Position numbers and translations under genes: made by a program
DNA from: Verrucomicrobiales bacterium
GTDB taxonomy: Bacteria > Verrucomicrobiota > Verrucomicrobiia > Limisphaerales > Palsa-1400
Direction: 5' to 3'
Assembly (NCBI GenBank): GCA_028293405.1
Contig: JAQGOW010000132.1
Span: forward strand, 1 to 14,713
Length of the DNA: 14,713 nt
Notes under the pieces: model-generated
Seen by the model: only the letters and a program-made list of their open reading frames with translations
Databases searched by the model: none
Told to the model about the DNA's origin: nothing
Shown: positions 1-5,919 of the stretch, piece after piece
Layout: each line of letters begins with the position of its first letter
Numbering within the stretch: position 1 is the stretch's first letter

Positions 1-2
1 AA

Positions 3-206
3 AAAGTTCACGGTCAGATTAGCCCGGGTGGGCACATGCCGAGCATCACTTTGAAAGGTTTGAGCATCAAGGGAAACAGCTCCGTAGCCTACGAGGAAGC
101 TGCGAGCGCCGCGCAAAACGAAGCGCAAAGCGCGCTCAACCACGATCAAGTCCCGCGCGCCTATCAAGGCGCGGTCAAAGGTTACTTCGACGATCTTAAG
201 AAGTAG
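3..206 (+). CDS. C-terminal end of an unrecognised protein (5' truncated)
   Basis: The reading frame is open from the left edge of the window and ends at TAG 204-206, giving the last 67 residues of a protein. The tail is Ala/Gln/Glu-rich (around EEAASAAQNEAQSALN) and probably helical, and it ends in a short conserved-looking element, VPRAYQGAVKGYFDDLKK. Similar 'P-x-x-Y-x-x-x-V-x-x-Y-F' endings occur, as I remember, in large envelope-associated proteins of Planctomycetes and Verrucomicrobia, but I cannot name the family from this fragment. The stop lies only 3 bases from the stop of the convergent pseudouridine synthase gene, with no terminator between them. Base composition looks like that of its neighbours. 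Confidence 0.6.
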   Translation, partial: KVHGQISPGGHMPSITLKGLSIKGNSSVAYEEAASAAQNEAQSALNHDQVPRAYQGAVKGYFDDLKK

Positions 207-209
207 AAG

Positions 210-1040
210 CTAGGAGTTCAGGTCCGATTCTTCCACGGCTGGCTGCGCAGTTCCTGACGCGTATAGGCGCAGGTATTTTATTGCGACTCGAAAATCTTTC
301 GGCATCGCCGCTTCGATCGTCACTTCAGCTTTGGTGATCGGATGAGTGACGACGAGTTTCTCGGCGTGCAAGGCGACGCGTGCAATCAGCGGTCGTTCCG
401 TTTTGCCGGGCTTAAGCCGGTAGCCGCCTTTCAACGAGGACAGCAACAACGGTTGGCCGCCGTAATCTTCGTCCCCAACAATTGGCAGACGCAGGCTCTT
501 GAGGTGAATTCGGATTTGATGACTGCGACCGGTCATCGGGCGACACTCAAGCAAGAGAACGCGTCCGAACTTTTCGCGAACCGTGAATTCCGTTCTGGAA
601 CGTTTCCCTTTTTTTGGATCAATGCGCATCAACCCCAGCCGAAGTTCATTCGGAGCAATCTTCGCATCAGTTTCAAATGTGTCGCTGGGGGGCGCGCCGT
701 GCGCGAGCGCGACATAAACCTTGTGCGGTTTTTCCGCACCGAATTGCGAGACGAGATCGATGAGGACTGGTTTGCTTTTCGCGAGCAGGATGACGCCGCT
801 GGTTTGGAAATCCAGCCGGTGCGCGTTCATCAGGTAACTGAGATTGCGCTCCTTCGCCCACGGTTTCCCCTGCTCTATTCCGGCGTGGAGCAGTTTCATT
901 AAATTGGGGCGGTTCGGGTCGTAACGATCCGGTGAAACGAGCAGGCCCGCCGGCTTGTCGATAGCGAGCAGGTGTTCGTCCTCGAATAGCACCGGGATTT
1001 CCCAGAACTCTTTTGTGGCAGGCGAAGAAAGTTTAATCAT
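210..1040 (-). CDS. RluA-family pseudouridine synthase
   Basis: This gene encodes a 276-residue cytoplasmic enzyme that isomerises uridine to pseudouridine in rRNA or tRNA. The catalytic domain begins almost at the N-terminus (LLAIDKPAGLLV, about residues 24-35), so there is no N-terminal S4 RNA-binding domain, as in the shorter RluA/TruC-like members. The signature HRLD is at residues 74-77, with Asp77 the expected catalytic aspartate, followed by TSGVILLAKS. The second family motif, GRSHQIRIHL, is at 171-180, and GDEDYGG follows near 189-195. Length is normal for the family. The ATG at 1038-1040 is preceded by GGAG only about 2-3 bases away, a closely spaced ribosome binding site. It is divergent from the ACT-domain gene. 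The exact RNA position modified (RluA, RluC/D or TruC type) cannot be decided here. Confidence 0.93.
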   Translation of the reverse strand: MIKLSSPATKEFWEIPVLFEDEHLLAIDKPAGLLVSPDRYDPNRPNLMKLLHAGIEQGKPWAKERNLSYLMNAHRLDFQTSGVILLAKSKPVLIDLVSQFGAEKPHKVYVALAHGAPPSDTFETDAKIAPNELRLGLMRIDPKKGKRSRTEFTVREKFGRVLLLECRPMTGRSHQIRIHLKSLRLPIVGDEDYGGQPLLLSSLKGGYRLKPGKTERPLIARVALHAEKLVVTHPITKAEVTIEAAMPKDFRVAIKYLRLYASGTAQPAVEESDLNS

Positions 1041-1161
1041 GTCTCCAGCAGTTCAATCTGACACCGACGGCAGCGGCATCAAGCAAGAAGTTGGAATTGG
1101 TTGGAGTTCGAACGCTCCACTCCGCCGTTGCACATTACCCCCGTTATGTCTAATTAACAGC
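1041..1161. promoter_or_regulatory. Divergent intergenic region with candidate promoter
   Basis: This 121-base gap separates two divergent genes and must hold both promoters. On the plus strand a TTGCAC (1128-1133) and a TCTAAT (1149-1154, 5 of 6 matches to the -10 consensus) are 15 bases apart, shorter than ideal. If this pair is used, transcription would start close to the ATG at 1162, giving little or no leader. A short inverted repeat, TGGAG/CTCCA (1102-1106 and 1115-1119), encloses a TTCGAA palindrome and could be an operator. All of this is weak pattern matching. Confidence 0.25.
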
Positions 1162-1620
1162 ATGACAGCGAGCACGGCCCGCGGGCGAACGCCCGAAGGA
1201 GTCAAACAATTTTCAGTATTCACGCCCAATCGCATGGGGCGTCTCTATGATTTGATCCAGATCCTGAGTTCGCACTCGATCACCGTGCTCGCCACGACTG
1301 TGCTGGACACCACCGACAGCGCAATCATCCGCATCATCGTCGATGACCCGGACCAGGCACGCGAGTTGCTGACCAAAGAAGGGTTCGCGTTCACAGAAAG
1401 CGAAATGATCGCTGTCGAACTCGACTCCGCCACTAATCTGAACAAGCTCATGGCGGCGTTGCTTGAAGCCGAGTTGAACATGAATTACATGTATTCCTTC
1501 ATCCCTCAATCGAATGGGAAATCGATGCTTGCGCTCAACATGGAAGACAATGACATCGGCGAGAAGGTGTTGAAGAATCACCAGTTCCACGTGCTGAAGC
1601 AGTCCGACATCAGCCGGTAA
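1162..1620 (+). CDS. Tandem ACT-domain protein, probable amino-acid sensor
   Basis: The 152-residue product consists essentially of two ACT domains and nothing else. The first covers about residues 15-88 (KQFSVFTPNRMGRLYDLIQIL is cut by a typical N/D-x-x-G-x-L turn: PNRMGRL, then a long helix and a STAIIRIIV-type strand), and the second about 92-150 (LNKLMAALLEAELNMNYMYSF, then MLALNME). ACT domains bind amino acids at their interfaces and regulate enzymes of amino-acid metabolism. Free-standing double-ACT proteins of this size are common, mostly without an assigned partner. I chose ATG 1162 because upstream in-frame starts would run into the divergent pseudouridine synthase gene and encode an unlike, low-quality N-terminus. 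No Shine-Dalgarno is visible. There is no enzyme gene beside it to name a target; the dehydratase 11 kb downstream lacks its own ACT domain, but a link is speculative. Confidence 0.85.
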   Translation: MTASTARGRTPEGVKQFSVFTPNRMGRLYDLIQILSSHSITVLATTVLDTTDSAIIRIIVDDPDQARELLTKEGFAFTESEMIAVELDSATNLNKLMAALLEAELNMNYMYSFIPQSNGKSMLALNMEDNDIGEKVLKNHQFHVLKQSDISR

Positions 1621-1696
1621 GCCAGTATTAGCTGTCAAACGAACATGCGCATGGCATTGTTTCGACAGCAACCTTCAACAATTAAATCAGCCGCCC

Positions 1697-2665
1697 ATGC
1701 ACTTTCCTGCGCGTTTGCGCCATATTCCACTGTTTCTGTTACTTGTAATGTGCGTATGCGCCCACGCTGTCACAAGCTTGCCCCCGGTTTGGCTGCAAGA
1801 CCCGGGCAGTCCCACAGAATCCAACATCCGCAGCGACGACATTCATTTTGTGGACGAGACCCACGGCTGGGCAACACGCTCGACCAAAATTTACAAAACC
1901 GTTGATGGCGGCGTCACGTGGACGCCCATTTTTACAAATTCGACGACGCATTTCCGCAGCATCAGCTTTCTGACATCGACACACGGATTTGCAGGAAATC
2001 TTGGCCCCGGCGATTACGACGGGAATGTCACCGACACAAACGTGCTCTATGAAACCTTCGACGGCGGCGCAAATTGGCACGTGTTTCCCGGGTTGTCAGA
2101 GCAGGGCATGAAAGGTTTTTGCGCAATGCAGGCGTTCGACACGAACACGTTTTATGGTGGTGGTCGCGTGCGTGGTCCGGCGTTTTTTGTGAAGTCCACC
2201 GACGGCGGCACCAATTTTACGGCGTTCAATCTGACGGCAAGCAATGTGATGAACGCGATCATGGACGTTCATTTCCTTGATAAAACCAACGGCTGGTTGT
2301 GCGGCATGGACATGAACCCCTACAGCAGCAGTTGCAGCCCGCAGTATTTCGGTCGGTTTTGCAAAACAACGGACGGCGGCACCAATTGGACACCCGTCAT
2401 CAGCATCACAAATCCGGCCTGTTCATATTTTTGGAAGTTTGCCTGGCCGTCGCGGCAGGTGGGCTATTGCGCGTTGCAGCAAAACGGCACGCAAAAGTTC
2501 ATCATCTACTACAAAACTATCGACGGCGGCAACACGTGGACCTCCAACGGCATTCCGTTGAGCGTTGTTGGCGGGAACACGCTTTACACACAGGGCCCTC
2601 GGTTTTTGCGATACGAACACCGGTTGGATCGGCGGCGAGGGGCTGATCAACACTTACCTGAATAG
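1697..2665 (+). CDS. Secreted Asp-box (BNR/Ycf48-like) repeat protein, fragment 1 of 3 of a frameshifted gene
   Basis: This is the N-terminal third of a gene that should continue to 4756. The start is ATG 1697 and the product opens with a clear signal peptide (basic start, hydrophobic LFLLLVMCVCA, probable cleavage after AHA near residue 24), so it is exported. It carries repeated Asp-box motifs of the type S/T-x-D-G-G-x-x-W at 1898-1921, 2054-2077, 2195-2218, 2366-2389 and 2516-2539, each preceded by a strand of the form 'x-x-F-x-D/T-x-x-x-G-W/F'. That pattern is known from BNR and Ycf48-like beta-propellers. True homology ends near 2596: the residues after GGNTLYTQG (reading RFLRYEH) are out-of-frame sequence and the frame stops at 2665. 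The correct continuation (LGFCDTNTGWIGG) is in the next frame from 2598. Removing one base from GGGCCC at 2593-2598 would rejoin them. No Shine-Dalgarno is visible upstream. Confidence 0.75.
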   Translation: MHFPARLRHIPLFLLLVMCVCAHAVTSLPPVWLQDPGSPTESNIRSDDIHFVDETHGWATRSTKIYKTVDGGVTWTPIFTNSTTHFRSISFLTSTHGFAGNLGPGDYDGNVTDTNVLYETFDGGANWHVFPGLSEQGMKGFCAMQAFDTNTFYGGGRVRGPAFFVKSTDGGTNFTAFNLTASNVMNAIMDVHFLDKTNGWLCGMDMNPYSSSCSPQYFGRFCKTTDGGTNWTPVISITNPACSYFWKFAWPSRQVGYCALQQNGTQKFIIYYKTIDGGNTWTSNGIPLSVVGGNTLYTQGPRFLRYEHRLDRRRGADQHLPE

Positions 2666-3731
2666 TTTCATCGGCACAACGAATGGCGGCGCATCATGGT
2701 TCGCCTGCGGCTACAACGACACCACGCGCATGAATCACATGAGATTCCCGCGCTCAGATTGGGGATACGGGTCGGGCACGAAGTTGCACGTCTTTCACTC
2801 ACCTCTGGCCATCACCAATGCGCCGGCGGGACAAACGGTCAATGAAGGTGCGAACGTTCAGTTTCAAGCAGGTGCCTACTCGTTGAGCCGAGTCAGCTAC
2901 CAATGGCGATCCAACGGCGTGAATATCGTGAATCAAACAAATTCAACTCTGTCGCTGGCCAACGTGGCGGTCAGTTACTCCGCCACGTACACGGTAGTTG
3001 CGACGAACACCAGTGGCGCCGTTACCAGCGATCCCGCGACACTTGTGGTCAACGGCAATGCGCCGATCATCACCAATGCGCCGCAAACCCAATCGGTTGT
3101 TGATGGTGCAGCTGTGTCATTTTCAGTTGCGGCCAGCGGCACACAACCATTCAACTTTAAATGGTTTTTCAATGGCGTTCCGATTTCAGGCGCAACCGAC
3201 AGCTCTTACTCAATCGCGACAGCGCATCCGTCTGATTCCGGCAGTTACTCAGTCATCGTGTCGAACTCGTGGGGAACTGTGCCTAGCGCAGAGGCCGTGT
3301 TGACCGTTCACGTTCCAGCATCGATAACCTCGCAACCGCAGAGCCAGACGGTCGTGCAAGGCAACACAGCAACATTCAGCGTAGCTACCACTGGCGAAGG
3401 ATCGATCAGCTATCAATGGCTCGTGAACGGAAACTCGATTGGCGGCCAAACGGCAAGTGCGCTTTCTATTTCCAACGCGCAACTGCAGGACGTCACGTCG
3501 TACTCCGTCCTTGTTGCGAACGCATACGCTACCGTGACCAGTTCCCCAGCAACTCTCGCAATCTTACCGGCACCATTGCGCGTTGCTAATTCGCCTCCAA
3601 TCCGAACAACAGCATCACGATCGTTTGGAATGTTCACCCGAGCACAACCTATACAGTTCAATACAAAGACAACTATTCCGATGCCCTGTGGACGACGATG
3701 GGTTCCAGCAACGCGTCATCGTCGACCCTAA
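2565..3731 (+). CDS. Ig-like domain repeats, fragment 2 of 3 of a frameshifted gene
   Basis: This open frame holds the middle of the broken gene. Real protein sequence runs from about 2598 to 3590; the first eleven codons and everything after 3590 are out of frame. It starts with the last propeller blade (GFCDTNTGWIGG, then the Asp-box variant TTNGGASW at 2676-2699). Three Ig-like domains of about 85 residues follow at roughly 2805-3056, 3057-3317 and 3318-3572. Each has the bacterial Ig_2/Ig_3 pattern: 'ITxxPxxQxVxxGxxVxF', a central W (YQW or FKW) with an N-G-x-x-I turn, and 'DSGSYSVxVSNxxG' near the end. These are extracellular spacer or binding domains. After ATLAILPAPLRVAN the frame is lost: TAA at 3587-3589 lies in the frame that should follow, and adding one T at 3590 would restore reading (AN-F-ASNPNNSITIVW). 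The frame alone has no credible start of its own. Confidence 0.7.
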   Translation: MLAGTRFTHRALGFCDTNTGWIGGEGLINTYLNSFIGTTNGGASWFACGYNDTTRMNHMRFPRSDWGYGSGTKLHVFHSPLAITNAPAGQTVNEGANVQFQAGAYSLSRVSYQWRSNGVNIVNQTNSTLSLANVAVSYSATYTVVATNTSGAVTSDPATLVVNGNAPIITNAPQTQSVVDGAAVSFSVAASGTQPFNFKWFFNGVPISGATDSSYSIATAHPSDSGSYSVIVSNSWGTVPSAEAVLTVHVPASITSQPQSQTVVQGNTATFSVATTGEGSISYQWLVNGNSIGGQTASALSISNAQLQDVTSYSVLVANAYATVTSSPATLAILPAPLRVANSPPIRTTASRSFGMFTRAQPIQFNTKTTIPMPCGRRWVPATRHRRP

Positions 3732-4756
3732 CAGTGACGGACGGGCCACTCACGAACGCGCAACGGTTCTATCAGATCACTTCAGCGACTCAATCCAGTG
3801 AAGCGGCTGGTTTCATTCAACTGCCGCTCCTCGGAAATTCGGACACGTTTGTTTCCTTTCCGTTTGCACGTGTGCCAACGACGTTGGTTGCAATCGATTC
3901 CGTTTCGGCGAATGTCCTCAGCATCGGCGGTGCGCCAGGATGGGCTGCTAATCAATTCGTCCACGCTGGCGGGCAGACGAATACTTACTACGCCCGCTTC
4001 GAATCCGGTGCCGCAGAGGGCCGCATCTACGCCATCGCCGCAAATGACGCGGCATCGCTGACGCTTGATTTGGGGAACGATTCGCTCGCGTCGGTTGCTC
4101 ACAACGACCTGCTTGCAATCGAGCCGGCTTGGACACTGGGCTCCGCGTTCCCGAATGGCAGCGGCGTGAACGTCTCCCCAACAGCAGGAAACCGAAGCAC
4201 CGAGCTGCTGTTTCAGAATCTTTCCGGCGCCGGCATCAATCTCAGCTCGGCGAAAATCTACTTTTTCAACGGTGGCATTTGGAAACTCATCGGAGATGGA
4301 GGCACCGATCACGGCGACGATATCTTCGAACCGAACTCCCATTTCATTGTCCGCCAAAATGTCAGCACGAACACCACAATGACAGAGCTCGGCATTGTGA
4401 TTGCATCCAGAGTTGCCGTCTCCCTTCGCGCATCGGCCACCGATCGACAGGATAACTTCGTCGCGCTTACGCGGCCTTTTTCAGTGTCACTCGACGACTC
4501 TGGCCTGATCAGCAGCGGCGCGTTTGCTTCAAGTCCCCTGCCCGGCAACCGCGTCGATGAGTTGCTGCAGTTCGATAATACTGCGACGACAAAGAACAAA
4601 TCAGCCGCTGGGGTTTATTACTATTGGAGCGGCGCATGGCGACAAGTGGGCGCCGGTTCGAGCAACGTCGGCCCCGTGCAGGCGTTTACCCCTGGAGCAG
4701 GCGTCATCATCCGCAAAGGAACGAACGCGAGTGGCACGGTTTGGACAAACCAATAG
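3698..4756 (+). CDS. TIGR02597-like C-terminal module, fragment 3 of 3 of a frameshifted gene
   Basis: The first ATG in this frame is at 3698, but protein-like sequence begins right after the in-frame TAA at 3587-3589 (from 3593: ASNPNNSITIVWNVHPSTT). That stretch to about 3795 matches a linker in the 1607-residue protein downstream (GANYVLKYKSN... against TTYTVQYKDN...). The remainder, about 3800-4750, is a roughly 315-residue module colinear with the C-terminus of that same protein; by eye about half the residues agree, including RFYQ, SGAAEGRIY, PNSHFIVR, DDSGLISSGAFA and SPLPGNR. It matches my memory of the TIGR02597 family from Verrucomicrobia, whose function is unknown. It holds two internal copies of 'P-x-x-GNR-x-x-E-L-L ... 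W-K/R-x-[VI]-G ... I-[VI]-R'. The end is WTNQ followed by TAG. If the frameshifts are sequencing errors, the whole protein would be about 1019 residues. Confidence 0.72.
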   Translation: MGSSNASSSTLTVTDGPLTNAQRFYQITSATQSSEAAGFIQLPLLGNSDTFVSFPFARVPTTLVAIDSVSANVLSIGGAPGWAANQFVHAGGQTNTYYARFESGAAEGRIYAIAANDAASLTLDLGNDSLASVAHNDLLAIEPAWTLGSAFPNGSGVNVSPTAGNRSTELLFQNLSGAGINLSSAKIYFFNGGIWKLIGDGGTDHGDDIFEPNSHFIVRQNVSTNTTMTELGIVIASRVAVSLRASATDRQDNFVALTRPFSVSLDDSGLISSGAFASSPLPGNRVDELLQFDNTATTKNKSAAGVYYYWSGAWRQVGAGSSNVGPVQAFTPGAGVIIRKGTNASGTVWTNQ

Positions 4757-4850
4757 TTTACAGGAATGCCTGAGCAAAAAGTCATTGACCCGCTGCTCCC
4801 GTGTTTTAAGCTCCCACTTCGCAGTTTTTAACCAAACACACGCAATATTT

Positions 4851-5285
4851 ATGAATACGATTGTTCCATTGATCAGTTCTGGTGTCGCAGGCCCGCTGGG
4901 CGTTTTGCACCTGCCACGCCTGTGGCTCAAAGCCTCGCTCGAAGCAGCAGGCAAACTCGCTCCCGGCTATCCCGGCGCCGGCCAAGGTTATGACCAGATG
5001 GTCATCAGCGGCCTCGGACTGAATCGCGACGCGGTCCTGAATTACATCAAGACCAGCAAGCCGACCTATCCTCAGTTCGAAGCATGGGTCAAAAGCCAGC
5101 CGGGCGTGAAGCTCGACAAAGGTTCGGTCGACAAGCTGAACGGCTCGATCACCGGTTACATCCACGACGACGCCACCCGTAAGGAAATCCTCGGTGCCAA
5201 CGGTCTTTCGGATGGTCCTCGCGACGCCGTGAATCTCAACAACCTCGACGACTGGCAGGCGTTCCACGCCGCGGTTTTGAAGTAA
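4851..5285 (+). CDS. DUF5069 family protein
   Basis: The product is 144 residues, with no signal peptide typical of export. It matches the DUF5069 pattern I know from Verrucomicrobia and Planctomycetes: an N-terminal LGVLHLPRLWLKASLEAAGKL block (about residues 17-37 in two parts), then GYDQMVISGLGLNRDAVLNYI (about 46-66), then YPQFEAWVK, and a C-terminal DDWQAFHAAVLK. The family has no established function. The start at ATG 4851 was chosen because the conserved block begins 15 residues later; the frame remains open far upstream only by running into the preceding gene. No Shine-Dalgarno is present; the ATG follows an A/T-rich CAATATTT. The gene is followed within 20 bases by a strong intrinsic terminator, so it is probably transcribed as a single gene or as the last gene of a unit. 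Confidence 0.85.
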   Translation: MNTIVPLISSGVAGPLGVLHLPRLWLKASLEAAGKLAPGYPGAGQGYDQMVISGLGLNRDAVLNYIKTSKPTYPQFEAWVKSQPGVKLDKGSVDKLNGSITGYIHDDATRKEILGANGLSDGPRDAVNLNNLDDWQAFHAAVLK

Positions 5286-5304
5286 GCGCGAAGTAGTTTC
5301 TCAA

Positions 5305-5339
5305 GCCGGCGCGAGATATATTCTTGCGCCGGCATTTTT
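5305..5339 (+). terminator. Rho-independent terminator after the DUF5069 gene
   Basis: A 12-base-pair stem (5305-5316 with 5322-5333, one G-T wobble) carries the GC-rich arms GCCGGCGC/GCGCCGGC and a 5-base loop TATAT. It is followed directly by ATTTTT. Position just after the stop at 5285 and orientation fit termination of the DUF5069 transcript. It sits only about 40 bases upstream of the next start, so the next gene's promoter must lie in or right after it. Confidence 0.88.
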
Positions 5340-5376
5340 GTGTTCCAATTTACACGAGACGATAGCAAAACGATTT

Positions 5377-5919
5377 ATGAACCCGGAAACTCTTCACGTC
5401 GGAATGAAAGTGCGCCACCCCGAATACGGCGTCGGCACAGTCAAAAGTATTTCGGAACATTTTGCCGATATTCGGTTTGATGAAGGTATCAAAACGATCG
5501 CGCCACACCAGGTCGATTTGCAACCCGCCGAACCGCAAGCCGAGATCACCGGCATTTCGGTTCCCCTGAGCGTCATCATCGGCGAAACGGTAGCGACGCT
5601 CGCGAAAGAGCTTGGGTTCGAAAAAGACGACAGCTTCGTGGAAGAGTTGGGCGCACGTTGGCAAAAAGGAACGATGCTTCTAAAGCCCGCCGACGCCAGC
5701 CTGCAACCAAAAGAAATTCCGCTCGAAACTTTTTTCCACAAGATCGTGATGATGCGAAATAATTTTCGCGTGTTAGAACAAAAGATAAACGGCCACCCAC
5801 AACTCAGTGACGCAGAAAAAGTTGAAATGCAGCAATACATCTCGCGCTGTTATGGCTCGATGACGACTTTCAACATTTTGTTCAAACGTGAGCGCGACCA
5901 ATTTAAATCGGGGATGTAA
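5377..5919 (+). CDS. Conserved protein with N-terminal Tudor/SH3-like beta-barrel, function unknown
   Basis: The product is 180 residues and likely cytoplasmic. Residues about 5-45 (HVGMKVRHPEYGVGTVKSI ... ADIRFDEGIKTI) resemble the small Tudor/SH3-like barrel found at the C-terminus of UvrD/PcrA helicases and in RapA and CarD-type proteins ('G-x-x-V-x-H-x-x-[YF]-G-x-G-x-V'). Such barrels usually contact RNA polymerase or nucleic acid. The C-terminal two thirds (about 60-180) is mostly alpha-helical, with no motif I recognise; it contains ELGFEKDDSFVEELGARW and a basic/hydrophobic end. I chose ATG 5377, which begins the barrel directly; the 13 codons the frame offers upstream fall in the terminator region. 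There is no Shine-Dalgarno. Its last 32 bases overlap the start of the next gene, suggesting co-transcription. A role in transcription or repair is inference from the barrel only. Confidence 0.72.
   Translation: MNPETLHVGMKVRHPEYGVGTVKSISEHFADIRFDEGIKTIAPHQVDLQPAEPQAEITGISVPLSVIIGETVATLAKELGFEKDDSFVEELGARWQKGTMLLKPADASLQPKEIPLETFFHKIVMMRNNFRVLEQKINGHPQLSDAEKVEMQQYISRCYGSMTTFNILFKRERDQFKSGM

Noticed and set aside
955..1161. Longer N-terminus for the ACT-domain protein
   Set aside because: It would overlap the divergent pseudouridine synthase gene and adds 69 residues unlike any ACT protein.
1739..2280. Other-frame open frames at 1739-2080 (minus) and 2074-2280 (plus)
   Set aside because: They are composed of Arg/His/Cys-rich translations typical of wrong-frame reading through the Asp-box repeats.
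2590..2610. Programmed +1 ribosomal frameshift
   Set aside because: There is no known slippery codon followed by a stop or structure, and a second opposite shift is also needed at 3590; indel error or mutation is simpler.
3782..4357. 191-codon minus-strand open frame
   Set aside because: It is antisense to the conserved C-terminal module; the sense frame is clearly homologous to the paralogue downstream.
4524..4850. Longer N-terminus for the DUF5069 protein
   Set aside because: It overlaps the end of the TIGR02597-like coding region out of frame; the conserved DUF5069 block begins just after ATG 4851.
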